Shown here piece by piece: positions 44,207 through 52,830 of a stretch of 64,000 bases of DNA (positions are counted from its first letter, which is position 1; each line of letters opens with the position of its first letter). The position numbers and the translations under genes were made by a program. Origin of the DNA: Terribacillus halophilus. GTDB taxonomy: Bacteria; Bacillota; Bacilli; Bacillales; Amphibacillaceae. A model generated the notes under the pieces. The model searched no databases, had not been told where the DNA came from, and was given only the letters and a program-made list of their open reading frames with translations. The stretch is taken from positions 2,344,235 through 2,408,234 of the forward strand of contig NZ_LT727828.1 in assembly GCF_900162685.1 (NCBI RefSeq), written 5' to 3'.

Positions 44207-44680
44207 ATGAAAGCGCAAAACTCATTGTACGATTCTCTCATCATGGAATTAACGCGGACCGGAGAACTGTTCCGTTTGTCACCTACAGAAGCACGGCTGC
44301 TTGCCGTTTTATATGTAGAAAACTCTTCGCAGACATTAGATCAAATGGCTAATTTAATTGGAAAAAGCAAAACTGCTGTCAATATAGCTATCCGCAATTT
44401 ATCTCACTTAGGACTTGTTGAACGAGTGTGGGTAAAAGGTGAAAGGAAGGACTATTATACTAGCGCCAATTCAGTATACAAGAAATTGATGACGCTTCAA
44501 GTAAAACAGTGGCATACGCAGACCACGCGGCAAGTGGAAGTGATGGAGCAATTCAAGCAGGCAATACCGAAAAATAATCCGCAACGGCTGCAGATGCAGG
44601 AGAAACTATCTGCCAGCTTACAATTTCACGAACAAGCAGCTGGTATACTCAAAAAAATAACCGCTATTAGCCAAAGCTAA
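44207..44680 (+). CDS. GbsR/MarR-type transcriptional regulator divergent from opuA
   Basis: A 157-residue winged-helix protein of the GbsR subfamily of MarR regulators. The DNA-binding part (about 25-90) reads EARLLAVLYV, DQMANLIGKSKTAVNIAIRNLSHLGLVERVWVKGERKDYY in sequence pieces; the C-terminal helices (100-150) form the dimer and inducer region. In B. subtilis GbsR and OpcR repress osmoprotectant genes and respond to choline or betaine. Being divergent from opuA with a long dyad between them, it most likely represses opuA and itself; this is inference. A GGGGGGG-rich site precedes the ATG. Its stop lies inside a terminator shared with yhaI. Confidence 0.87.
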   Translation: MKAQNSLYDSLIMELTRTGELFRLSPTEARLLAVLYVENSSQTLDQMANLIGKSKTAVNIAIRNLSHLGLVERVWVKGERKDYYTSANSVYKKLMTLQVKQWHTQTTRQVEVMEQFKQAIPKNNPQRLQMQEKLSASLQFHEQAAGILKKITAISQS

Positions 44681-44691
44681 TAGCGGTTTTT
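44659..44691. terminator. Shared bidirectional terminator holding both stop codons
   Basis: Perfect 12-bp stem AACCGCTATTAG (44659-44670) with CTAATAGCGGTT (44677-44688). The TAA of the regulator (44678-44680) and the TAG of yhaI (44677-44679) both lie in the 3' arm; A and T runs flank both sides. Confidence 0.85.
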
Positions 44692-45024
44692 CATGTCCAA
44701 TAAGATCAGTTCATCTACCAGACTTTTGTATGTATCATCTTCTTTTTCCTCGCGAAGTGCCAGCAGCACTTCCCAATAATGAAGCTTTTCCGGCAGCATG
44801 CCGACAAATTCAAGTAAAAGTGACGTGTAATCAAGTAAGCCTTCCTCTTTTTGTTCCAGAAATAATTTGTTTAATCGCTGAAACAATTTTAAGACAGCAG
44901 CATACTCCTCCTCATTTACATTGCGTTCAATGAGAAGCTTCCGAAAAGGATATTTGTCTAACACACCCGTCTCTGCAATTAACTGCAAATGAAAAGACAG
45001 CGTACTCTTTTTTTCTTCCTCCAT
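44677..45024 (-). CDS. yhaI: YhaI family protein (DUF1878)
   Basis: A 115-residue acidic helical protein matching the DUF1878/YhaI family: LQLIAETGVLDKYPFRKLLIE near the N terminus and LLEFVGMLPEKLHYWEVLLAL in the middle. Function is unknown. AAAGGAAG precedes the ATG. It overlaps the GbsR-type gene end by 4 bp, with a shared terminator. In B. subtilis yhaI lies next to yhaH and scoC; here opuA and its regulator lie in between. Confidence 0.85.
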   Translation of the reverse strand: MEEEKKSTLSFHLQLIAETGVLDKYPFRKLLIERNVNEEEYAAVLKLFQRLNKLFLEQKEEGLLDYTSLLLEFVGMLPEKLHYWEVLLALREEKEDDTYKSLVDELILLDMKNRY

Positions 45025-45112
45025 AAAAACGCTTCCTTTGTCTTTAAAACTGACCGAATTGTACGATCGTAACTTGTCCTTTTATTTTAAAGTAAATTTT
45101 CTAAGAAAGCTA

Positions 45113-45141
45113 TTGATTTTCCCGTTAAAACGTACTAATAT
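45113..45141 (+). promoter_or_regulatory. Sigma-A promoter for the DUF3267 gene
   Basis: TTGATT (45113-45118), 17-bp spacer, TAATAT (45136-45141), 57 bp before the ATG. Confidence 0.6.
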
Positions 45142-45198
45142 CTCTTAAGTGACGAAGGCTCACCGTATTTTCTAGTTGACCGAAGGGAGCTATGAACA

Positions 45199-45735
45199 AT
45201 GAACTGCTGGAGAAGTGTCAACGTCAAGAAAGATCTAGGGAAACACCGCATCTTACTTGTCTCCACTCTCATAGGAATTCTAACATTCATTATACTTTAT
45301 CCGATGCTGACGCTGATCCATCCTAATTTCAAGATTGAAGAAACACATTTATTGTTAAGCATGCTATCTATTTATATACTTCCTTTTATCCATAGCATCT
45401 CACATTTGATACCTTTTTGGATTACAAAAAAAAGTTGTATATACAAACTGCACTGGATTGGCCAGTGCTCGCCAATGTTTCATTTTAAGGTTAGAACGGA
45501 AACCAGCCGGCTTATTCCTTTCTTTTCTTTATTAATGCCGACAGTACTAATAACAATACCTTTGTTTGTAGCTGCTGTACTCTCAAGTACGATGCCGATT
45601 TATTTTTTGCTCCTTGTTAGTGTTAATGCGGCTATGACATTCTCGGATGCCTTCTATTTATGCAACCTGCTGCAGGCACCGCGTAAATGTGTCATTTCCG
45701 GCACAGAGAAGAGTTATGATATATTAACGAAGTAA
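45199..45735 (+). CDS. DUF3267 family membrane protein
   Basis: A 178-residue membrane protein with four hydrophobic segments and the motif PFIHSISHLIPF on the second, where DUF3267 proteins carry an H...H pair like that of membrane zinc proteases. The N terminus MNCWRSVNVKKDLGKHR is typical of the Bacillus members. GGGAG lies 9 nt before the ATG at 45199. A protease role is only suggested by the motif. Single gene with promoter and terminator. Confidence 0.85.
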   Translation: MNCWRSVNVKKDLGKHRILLVSTLIGILTFIILYPMLTLIHPNFKIEETHLLLSMLSIYILPFIHSISHLIPFWITKKSCIYKLHWIGQCSPMFHFKVRTETSRLIPFFSLLMPTVLITIPLFVAAVLSSTMPIYFLLLVSVNAAMTFSDAFYLCNLLQAPRKCVISGTEKSYDILTK

Positions 45736-45758
45736 CGCTCCGCATTAGGAGCGTTTTT
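45734..45758 (+). terminator. Intrinsic terminator after the DUF3267 gene
   Basis: AACGCTCC pairs with GGAGCGTT around GCATTA, followed by TTT; starts at the stop codon. Confidence 0.75.
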
Positions 45759-45838
45759 ACATATGGAAAAACTGTGGAATCGCCCCCATAGGTTGCCTTT
45801 TCGTATCTAATATGTGATATATTGTCTTATGGGGAAAC

Positions 45839-45853
45839 GGCGGACAAGCCGCC
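45839..45853 (+). promoter_or_regulatory. Small GC hairpin in the prsA leader
   Basis: GGCGG and CCGCC around ACAAG, 36 bp before the prsA ATG. A further pair CCCCATA (45784-45790) and TATGGGG (45828-45834) brackets the likely promoter. Significance unknown. Confidence 0.3.
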
Positions 45854-45888
45854 ATTCAAATTCAAGTGGATTAGGAGTGTTTATTTAC

Positions 45889-46767
45889 ATGAAGAAATTG
45901 GCTATCGCTGCAGTATTCGCGACAAGCGTTGTCGCACTATCAGCATGTGGTTCCGGTGAGACAGTGGTAGAATCAAAAGCTGGGGACATTTCCAAGGAAG
46001 ACTATTATCAAGAATTGAGTGGCAAATACGGCGAACAAGTATTGCAGACAATGGTACTTGAGAAAGCCCTTGATGATAAATACGACGTGGAGAAAGAACA
46101 GATTGACAAACAAGTGGACAAATTAAAAGATCAATATGGTGATTCATTTGATTCTGTTCTTCAGCAAGCAGGTTACAGTGATGAAGATGCTTTCCGCGAA
46201 AAAGTGAAAGCAAGCTTGCTTCAGCAAAAGGCTATTGCTGACGGTGTGGAAGTTACCGATGAGGAAATCCAAACTCGTTATGACCATATGAAGACAGATT
46301 TAAATGCGAGTCATATACTTGTAGCAGATGAAGATACTGCAAAAGAAGTGAAAAAGAAGCTAGACGACGGAGAAGAATGGGATAAACTCGTTGAAGAGTA
46401 CTCTACAGATACTGGTACAGTTGAAGCAAAAGGCTCTCTAGACTGGTTTAGCGCCGGCTCAATGGACGCAGCTTTTGAGAATGCAGCATACGCATTGGAT
46501 AAAGGCGAAATCAGTGAACCGGTGGAAAGCAGCTTTGGCTGGCATATTATCCGTTTGGATGACAAACGTGATACAGAAAATGAAGTTGGCTCACTTAAAG
46601 AAGAAAAAGAGCAAATCAAGACAGAACTTGCAGTTCAAAAAGTTGACTCTGCTGAACAGCAAGAAAAAATCAATAAATTACTAAAAGATGCTGACTTCGA
46701 TATCAAAATCGAACAGTACGAAGATTTGATTGATAATATGACAGCTGCTTCTGCAACAGCTGGCTAA
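45889..46767 (+). CDS. prsA: Foldase lipoprotein PrsA (peptidyl-prolyl isomerase)
   Basis: Folds secreted proteins at the outer face of the membrane. The 292-residue precursor has a signal peptide with lipobox ALSAC (Cys20 lipidated), an N-terminal SurA-like helical part, a parvulin domain (about 135-230) with ASHILVADEDTAKEVKKKL, GSLDWFSAGSMDAAFENAAY and SSFGWHIIRLDD, and a helical C-terminal tail. TAGGAGTG precedes the ATG. Length equals that of B. subtilis PrsA. Followed by a terminator and the divergent-convergent yhaL. Confidence 0.96.
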   Translation: MKKLAIAAVFATSVVALSACGSGETVVESKAGDISKEDYYQELSGKYGEQVLQTMVLEKALDDKYDVEKEQIDKQVDKLKDQYGDSFDSVLQQAGYSDEDAFREKVKASLLQQKAIADGVEVTDEEIQTRYDHMKTDLNASHILVADEDTAKEVKKKLDDGEEWDKLVEEYSTDTGTVEAKGSLDWFSAGSMDAAFENAAYALDKGEISEPVESSFGWHIIRLDDKRDTENEVGSLKEEKEQIKTELAVQKVDSAEQQEKINKLLKDADFDIKIEQYEDLIDNMTAASATAG

Positions 46768-46774
46768 TACAAGC

Positions 46775-46808
46775 AAAAGACCGAAACGTCATTCGTTTCG
46801 GTCTTTTT
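46775..46808. terminator. Bidirectional intrinsic terminator
   Basis: Perfect 14-bp stem (AAAAGACCGAAACG 46775-46788 with 46794-46807) with T and A runs, between converging prsA and yhaL; it overlaps the end of yhaL. Confidence 0.87.
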
Positions 46809-46995
46809 CATGTGTATTTATTTGTGTGTTCCGTTTAGCTCGCTCCTCTTCCATTCGCTCCATATAGACATTTCCTTCCCGCTCGATGAATTGCTGCTCT
46901 GTTTGGTAATCGTGCCGCTGCGTTCGGAATGCCATGAAGCCGCTGCCTATCATACAAAGAAAGACGAGCATGACCCACATCGGTATATCTGGCAT
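46789..46995 (-). CDS. yhaL: Sporulation-associated protein YhaL
   Basis: A 68-residue protein with one N-terminal membrane segment (about 6-23) and a charged cytosolic tail with QQFIEREGNVYMERMEEERAK, the mark of the YhaL family. In B. subtilis YhaL is needed for efficient sporulation and lies beside prsA, as here. AGGAGG precedes the ATG. It overlaps the prsA terminator at its 3' end. Confidence 0.87.
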   Translation of the reverse strand: MPDIPMWVMLVFLCMIGSGFMAFRTQRHDYQTEQQFIEREGNVYMERMEEERAKRNTQINTHEKDRNE

Positions 46996-47058
46996 GGTTT
47001 ATTCCTCCTTGTCCTATTGGCTAATATCTATGCACTAGGACAAGCAATTATGTCAAAG

Positions 47059-48324
47059 TCAGGAAGAGGCTCGTTGTTCTTTATGATATCGTTTAAACAT
47101 GGCTTGATACACGAAAGCACTGAGCAAAGCCAATAATGCAAGAATTGTAAATGTCAGCTGATAACTAATGTAGCTGACTAATACTAGGCTTAGAGGTGCC
47201 AGTAGCTTACCAAGTGTAAACCGCAAGCTTGCCGCTGAAAAATACTGCCCGCGGCTCTCTTCTGACGCCAATGTTGCTACAAAGCTTTCCTGCAGCCCAA
47301 CTACCATCAGTTCTCCCATTGTAAACAGGACCATCGCAATGACAAAGATCCAGAAGCTTTCGGTCAAACCATATAACCAAATACCGGCTGCATACGCAAT
47401 ACTAGATGCAACGAAGACACGTGCAATCCGAAATTTTGTGACCAGTTTCGTTATATATACGGTAAGTAAAGCGACTAATAAGCCATTTAGAGCCAGAATA
47501 AGCGAAAATGCTTGCTTTCCATCTACTTGCATCCTAAAATCACCAATCGCAAAGACAGTCTGATTGTCTATAACCTCACTTGTATAAACAGCAATTAGAA
47601 TATCCAGCTGCATGAACGTCTGTGCAACGAGGACCCCAGCAACAATAAAGAGCAGGAACGTTCGGTCTTGCGCGATAAGCCGATAAGTTTGCAGCTCCCG
47701 CCATACCGCCTTGTACCAGGTACCATGGTCCGCCTTTGCTTGCTTCTGTTCCGGAACAGTCTCTCTGATGAACACTTGCATAATGACGAATAAAATACTA
47801 GTAAGTACAAATCCAGCAAGAAGCATCTGAAACCGGTAAGAATAAAATAATATCGTACCAATTAGCGGTCCAACAACAACGGCAATATTAAGACTTGTAT
47901 AAAAGACTGCAAATACGGAAGCTCGGTGTTTCTCCTTGACGACATCTGCCACCATGGCATGCGATGCCGGCCAATACAAAGCACTCCATATACCAAGAAA
48001 GCTAAATGCCAAGAAAGTTAGGGCTGATGATGACAGCCAAGGAGAATTGGCAAATGCAAACACCAGAAAAGTGATAGATTGACCAGCTACTGCAATACTC
48101 ATCATCTTTCTCCTGCCGAAACGATCCGCACAATATCCTCCTACTAAGCTAGCCAGCACAGAAAGGGCTTGCGAAAACATGAGCAAGATCCCGGCACGTC
48201 CTTTCCCGAACGCGTCTTGAAAAAATATCGTCATGAATGGAAAATAAGCCCAAAACAAGAAATGCATCATCGCTTCTCCAAACAAGCGGATTTTCAGGTT
48301 ACGATCCCAATCTTTCCATCTCAT
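47059..48324 (-). CDS. MFS transporter (drug-efflux type)
   Basis: A 421-residue major facilitator with twelve hydrophobic segments. The loop 2-3 motif reads GGYCADRFGRRKMM, typical of drug:H+ antiporters, and a long cytosolic loop follows segment six (about 190-215). Substrate is unknown. It lies 30 bp after yhaM on the same strand and may be read from the same transcript. No terminator is evident right after it. Confidence 0.9.
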   Translation of the reverse strand: MRWKDWDRNLKIRLFGEAMMHFLFWAYFPFMTIFFQDAFGKGRAGILLMFSQALSVLASLVGGYCADRFGRRKMMSIAVAGQSITFLVFAFANSPWLSSSALTFLAFSFLGIWSALYWPASHAMVADVVKEKHRASVFAVFYTSLNIAVVVGPLIGTILFYSYRFQMLLAGFVLTSILFVIMQVFIRETVPEQKQAKADHGTWYKAVWRELQTYRLIAQDRTFLLFIVAGVLVAQTFMQLDILIAVYTSEVIDNQTVFAIGDFRMQVDGKQAFSLILALNGLLVALLTVYITKLVTKFRIARVFVASSIAYAAGIWLYGLTESFWIFVIAMVLFTMGELMVVGLQESFVATLASEESRGQYFSAASLRFTLGKLLAPLSLVLVSYISYQLTFTILALLALLSAFVYQAMFKRYHKEQRASS

Positions 48325-48354
48325 ATTCTCCCTCTATTCTATTACTCTCTCTAT

Positions 48355-49302
48355 TTACTCCCGCTCAAAAGCAGGCTTATAGAAACTGCGGTTCTCCATA
48401 GAAAAGATACGCTCAGAGAAATCTCCTGGCGCGACTTTATCCATCACCCGCTGCAATGTATTCATTTTTGCATCGATTAAGTCAATAATATGCAACAGCT
48501 CTGCCTCCCGGACAAGCGGCGGCTTTGGACTTCCCCATTCCCCTTTGCCATGGTGGCTCAAGATCATATGCTGCAGCACCATTACTTCTTCTGCTTCGAT
48601 TTTTAGCTCTCGAGCAGCATTGGCAATCTCATCTGACATAATGGAGATGTGACCAATTAGCTTGCCCTCTATCGTATAAGATGGATTAGAGGCACCTGAT
48701 AATTCCCGCAATTTACCGATATCGTGAAGGATGATTCCTGCATACAGCAAATCTTTATTGATTTCGGGGTAAAGGTTTTTTAACTCCCGCGCAATGCGTA
48801 GCATCGACACAACGTGGAATGCCAAACCTGACACAAATTCATGATGATTGCGAACCGCTGCTGGGAAAGCCAGCAAGTCATCCTGATAATTAGAAAGAAA
48901 GTAGCGTGTGATCCGCTGCAAGTTCGGGTTCTCCATTTCAAAGATAAAAGAAGTGAGTTCCTCTAACAGCTGCTCCTTCGAAAGCGGCGCTCGCTTAACA
49001 AAATCATGCGGATGCACGCCGTCGTTCGGCTCGGCCAGACGAATAGCTTGAATTTTTAGCTGCAGTCTGCCGCGAAATGCATTCACTTCACCTTGTACTT
49101 TTATTACCTGGTCTGCTTGATACCGCTGTTCATCAGCAGACGAAGCATCCCACAGCTTGGCTTCGATATCACCTGTATCATCTCCGAGTATTAAGGTAAG
49201 GAAAGCTTTCCCATTACTTGCTACGGCTTTGTCTGCCTGCTTAATTAGTAAATAGCTATCAAATTTGTCTCCTACTTGAAAATATCCAATTCCTTTTTTC
49301 AA
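48355..49302 (-). CDS. yhaM: 3'-5' exoribonuclease YhaM
   Basis: Trims RNA 3' ends. The 315-residue protein has an N-terminal OB fold (about 8-85, FLTLILGDDTGDIEAKLWDA) and an HD phosphohydrolase domain (about 155-280) with HHEFVSGLAFHVVSML and LHDIGKLRELSG. The start is TTG, set by GGAGGAG. In B. subtilis yhaO-yhaN-yhaM are contiguous; here a GbsR-type gene is inserted between yhaN and yhaM, still on the same strand. Confidence 0.95.
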   Translation of the reverse strand: MKKGIGYFQVGDKFDSYLLIKQADKAVASNGKAFLTLILGDDTGDIEAKLWDASSADEQRYQADQVIKVQGEVNAFRGRLQLKIQAIRLAEPNDGVHPHDFVKRAPLSKEQLLEELTSFIFEMENPNLQRITRYFLSNYQDDLLAFPAAVRNHHEFVSGLAFHVVSMLRIARELKNLYPEINKDLLYAGIILHDIGKLRELSGASNPSYTIEGKLIGHISIMSDEIANAARELKIEAEEVMVLQHMILSHHGKGEWGSPKPPLVREAELLHIIDLIDAKMNTLQRVMDKVAPGDFSERIFSMENRSFYKPAFERE

Positions 49303-49373
49303 TGTCTTTCTCCTCCCTCATAAATACAGCCCTTACTATACTAGCAAGGGCGTTTACGTTTCTTTCCAATAGC

Positions 49374-49922
49374 TTATCTCTTTGGCGGCTTTGGAACGTA
49401 CTTAAATATCTCTCCTGATTCTACAACATGTAAAAACTTCAGAAGCCATGTATAATAATCACAAGCATATAAAAGACGGTCTATATCTTGCTCAATTCTT
49501 TGACGAAGCTCCGCATCATCTGTCGATTCCTTCAGCTGATGCAGCTCTTCAATCGTCTCTTCTGCTTCTTCCAAGTTAGATTGTGTTGTTTTCTCCCATT
49601 TATTTCCAAATAGAGCTGTAAATGACTTGTACCAGTCTTCCTCTGATTTATATAAATCTTTGCGCATACCCTTCTTATAAGCAGGCTCCACCATCTTCAT
49701 CTCTGCCAATGCACGTACGCCTGTGGACATGCTCGTTTTGCTCATTTCTAAAGCATCTCTCATATCATCCAGTGTCATTGGACGACCTGCAAAATACAGA
49801 GCTCCATATAGACGGCCAACAGATGAGGTAATTCCGTACAAATTCATATTCTTGGCGATGACTTGTATGAATTTTTCAATCGATTCCTCATACTTAGCCC
49901 AATTCTCTTCATTACTCGGCAA
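49374..49922 (-). CDS. GbsR-type (MarR superfamily) transcriptional regulator, second copy
   Basis: A 182-residue winged-helix protein of the GbsR family. The sequence NLYGITSSVGRLYGALYFAGRPMTLDDM followed by ALEMSKTSMSTGVRALAEMKMVEPAYKKGMRKDLY is close to B. subtilis GbsR/OpcR, and the C-terminal ACDYYTWLLKFLHVVESGEIFKY region bears the aromatic residues that in GbsR bind choline. The frame is open to 49952; GGAGGG lies 7 nt before the TTG at 49922, giving the start MPSNEENWAKYEESIEKF. No osmoprotectant gene is adjacent: it sits between yhaN and yhaM, so its targets are probably elsewhere. Confidence 0.87.
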   Translation of the reverse strand: MPSNEENWAKYEESIEKFIQVIAKNMNLYGITSSVGRLYGALYFAGRPMTLDDMRDALEMSKTSMSTGVRALAEMKMVEPAYKKGMRKDLYKSEEDWYKSFTALFGNKWEKTTQSNLEEAEETIEELHQLKESTDDAELRQRIEQDIDRLLYACDYYTWLLKFLHVVESGEIFKYVPKPPKR

Positions 49923-50007
49923 TGCCCGTCCCTCCAGCTTACAATAATACAATTTTTTATCCTATAAGTTTACCATCATTGACGTTTTTTTGCGACTGCT
50001 AAAACGT

Positions 50008-52830
50008 TTACTGATACGTTTCTTGCATTTTTTTCAGGCAAAGCACTTTTGCTTGCTTGGATAGCTCTGCTGCAGGTTCTTCCCATGAGAATAAGATGAA
50101 CTGCTGTGCATCTTTCTCTTCATGAAGGATGCTGTAAAACATTCCCCTTCTGCTCTGATCCGAGTGACTGAACGCATCATCAATTAATAATGGTAAAGTC
50201 TGTTTTCTTCCTATCTTCCTCGAAAGAGCCAACCTCAAACAAAGGTAAAGCTGCTCCACCGTTCCATTGGACAAAGACTCGACTGAAAATTCTCTGCCGT
50301 AACGGTTCTTTACAACTAAGCTCCCTGACTCTGTTAATATCAATTGCTCATAATGAGTAGTCACTTTCGAGAAAAGACGAGAAGCTTCCGATAATACGTC
50401 CGGAAATCTGTCTTCTTGAAATGCTCTTTTTGTTTGAAGAAGCATATCATATGCCAGTTTCCTTATCACCCACTTGCGACCAGCGGAGAGCAGCTCCTGC
50501 TTTTGATACTGCAGCTCATGATATGCACTTGAAGCAGCTGCATCTGATTCAATCGAAGCAAGCTTGACCTCCAGCATAGCCGCTTGCTTTCGACATGTAT
50601 CTAACTCTTCTTCGACAGCCTCCAGCTTTGTCTCCAGTTCGGCAATCTTTCGTTCTGCTTCTTCCTGCAAGCTACTAGGCTCTTCTGCAGCCAATTCTTC
50701 CTCAGGCAGAATTGACCGTGCTTGCATGTTATAGTGCTCTAAATCTGCATCTAACTGTTTTCTTTTCAGATAAAGTTCCGATAAGTTCTGAAACTGCTTG
50801 TCGTTCTCTGCTCCGACTGCAGCAAGCAGCATTGCTTTTTGTTTTCTCAAGGGGTTGAGTTGTACTGCCAACGATTCCATTCGATGCCGAATGTCTGCTG
50901 CTTGAACTAGCAGCTGTTCTTTGCCATGCCTTAGCTTTCGCTGCCTTTCCAATACATATTCTGCTTCCTTCATAATCTCTCGCGCCGGTAATGATTCGGA
51001 TGATCCGACGATTGCGCCTGCCTGTTCCACGACAGATGTGTGCTCGCGCTGCAGTTGTTCTAGCTCTTGATTTATTTTTTGTTGTTCTTGATCCATCTGC
51101 TCCTTTAATTCCCATTCTCGCGCTGCTTTTTCCCAGTCAGACAGCGGTATATCTTGCAAAAAGGGATATCGTTCCACGTGTGCCACTTCTTGGGCATGCA
51201 ATTCCTCATACGCGAGAAGCTGCGTTTTTTGCTCCTGCTGCAGATCAGCAAGCTGTATTTCCAAAGGATGACGCTGTTCCTCCAACTGACGCCACCTGAG
51301 CCGCAGCTCCTGCTGCTCTTTTATCTTTTCCTCCACGTAGGAAGATATTTCTGGCTGAACATTTGCTTTTTTCTTCTCCAGCCGCCAAAGCACTAATGCA
51401 CTACCAAGAAGAATAATACCACTGGCTGCCAAAATCCAGCTAGTCATTATTATTCCGCTTCCAGCAAGCAGAACAGACAAGATAACCTGCAGTTTTATTG
51501 CGAAAAGTTCATTTACATTTGGAGAATGTAGTTTGTTATTGTCTCTCTGATCATGCAGCAGCCGATATTCCTTCTCTGGAATAAGGTTTTGCTGCAGTCG
51601 TTCTTGAAAAGTATTAATTTTGTCTATTTCTTGCTGCTTTACCGTGACCGCTTTCTCTGTACGTTCTCGTTCTGCGTTGTGAATCATGACTTGTTCGTGT
51701 AGAAGCCGCCACTGATCTTTTGTATCCGTTCTGTATATATCACCGGTGAAACGCTCCGGATATGCATAATGAAGATTCATAGTACTTGCTTCCATCTGCA
51801 GATTAGCTGCTGTTTCCTGCAGTTTTTCTATGCGCGCATACTGTCCTCGCCAGTCGGAGCGCATCATCAGTTCTTGGAATTGGTTATATGCGTCTTCTTC
51901 AATCTGCTGCTCTTCTATCGAGAGCAATTCTTTGTTCATTCGTTCCGCTTCTTGCTGCTTTACATGCTCTTGCGCTTCTAATGGCTGCAATTGGGTCTGC
52001 AGTTCTTGCATACGTTTTATTCCATCTGGCGGAAAGGCTTCTATATGTTCTAGTTGCCGTAATTGCTCTTTTGAAAAAGCGGCTTTCTTTAGCCAAGGAA
52101 CAGCTAGCAAATATTGTTTTTGTACAGGAATTTGTCTGCGCAAGTCTGCTTTTTCATTTTGCAGTTCCTCAATTCTAGCTGCTGTTTCCTGCAGTTTTTC
52201 TTTGTCTGGCAAGTAGGACTCTTCCTTATTGTGCAGTTCTCGTACATGTTGTTCCTGTTCAGCAAACGCACGCAGCATGGTATTGATTTCTGGTTTTCTG
52301 CCTTGTGGGCGATAGAGCTGCTGTAAATCCTGAAGCAGCTTCTTCTCTAATTTATGAACCGCGGCTGTGCCGGCCTGCCCTGCTTCAAGCAGAACTCGAC
52401 CTAGCTGTTCTTTATCTGTAAGCTGCAAAGATGACAGTGTTTCTGTGTCCAGCGTAAATACTTGCTTGTATACGGCAGCATCAAGCCCGCCAAGCTGCCG
52501 CTCCAGCCACTGCTGATCTTTTTGGTCCGCTTTTGTATAACAAACTGCTTGTCCATTATGTCGGTCTTGGATGCGTTCCACCACAACTTCACCTTCCGGA
52601 AAGAGCAACTTGAGCCTGCCGCCTGGTGTCCCACCTGTCCTGGGCAGATACCGCTGCAGCTCTCGTGGACGCATGCCGAAAAGCATATAAATGAGAAAAG
52701 CTTTAAAAGTTGATTTTCCTGTTTCGTTCTCACCATGCACGATGACAAGCGATTGGTCTAAGAAGTTGAAAGTAAAATCATGCAGTTTACCAAAATCATA
52801 AATATGTCCGCCGCTAATACGCATGTTCAT
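50008..52830 (-). CDS. yhaN: SbcC/Rad50-like ATPase YhaN
   Basis: A 940-residue SMC/Rad50-like ATPase that pairs with the nuclease YhaO. Walker A GENETGKST is at 33-41. Long coiled coils (about 180-440 and 490-790) flank two central hydrophobic segments (about 445-490), a feature of the YhaN branch. The C-terminal half holds the signature ESLSNGTVEQLYLCLRLAL and the Walker B-like LPLLIDDAFSHSD. Its ATG overlaps the yhaO stop by 4 bp. In B. subtilis YhaN is about 960 residues. A role in DNA end repair is inferred from the family. Confidence 0.94.
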   Translation of the reverse strand: MNMRISGGHIYDFGKLHDFTFNFLDQSLVIVHGENETGKSTFKAFLIYMLFGMRPRELQRYLPRTGGTPGGRLKLLFPEGEVVVERIQDRHNGQAVCYTKADQKDQQWLERQLGGLDAAVYKQVFTLDTETLSSLQLTDKEQLGRVLLEAGQAGTAAVHKLEKKLLQDLQQLYRPQGRKPEINTMLRAFAEQEQHVRELHNKEESYLPDKEKLQETAARIEELQNEKADLRRQIPVQKQYLLAVPWLKKAAFSKEQLRQLEHIEAFPPDGIKRMQELQTQLQPLEAQEHVKQQEAERMNKELLSIEEQQIEEDAYNQFQELMMRSDWRGQYARIEKLQETAANLQMEASTMNLHYAYPERFTGDIYRTDTKDQWRLLHEQVMIHNAERERTEKAVTVKQQEIDKINTFQERLQQNLIPEKEYRLLHDQRDNNKLHSPNVNELFAIKLQVILSVLLAGSGIIMTSWILAASGIILLGSALVLWRLEKKKANVQPEISSYVEEKIKEQQELRLRWRQLEEQRHPLEIQLADLQQEQKTQLLAYEELHAQEVAHVERYPFLQDIPLSDWEKAAREWELKEQMDQEQQKINQELEQLQREHTSVVEQAGAIVGSSESLPAREIMKEAEYVLERQRKLRHGKEQLLVQAADIRHRMESLAVQLNPLRKQKAMLLAAVGAENDKQFQNLSELYLKRKQLDADLEHYNMQARSILPEEELAAEEPSSLQEEAERKIAELETKLEAVEEELDTCRKQAAMLEVKLASIESDAAASSAYHELQYQKQELLSAGRKWVIRKLAYDMLLQTKRAFQEDRFPDVLSEASRLFSKVTTHYEQLILTESGSLVVKNRYGREFSVESLSNGTVEQLYLCLRLALSRKIGRKQTLPLLIDDAFSHSDQSRRGMFYSILHEEKDAQQFILFSWEEPAAELSKQAKVLCLKKMQETYQ

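Noticed and set aside
45192-45260. Alternative ATG at 45192 for the DUF3267 gene
   Set aside because: It lies in a different frame whose translation is not that of the family.
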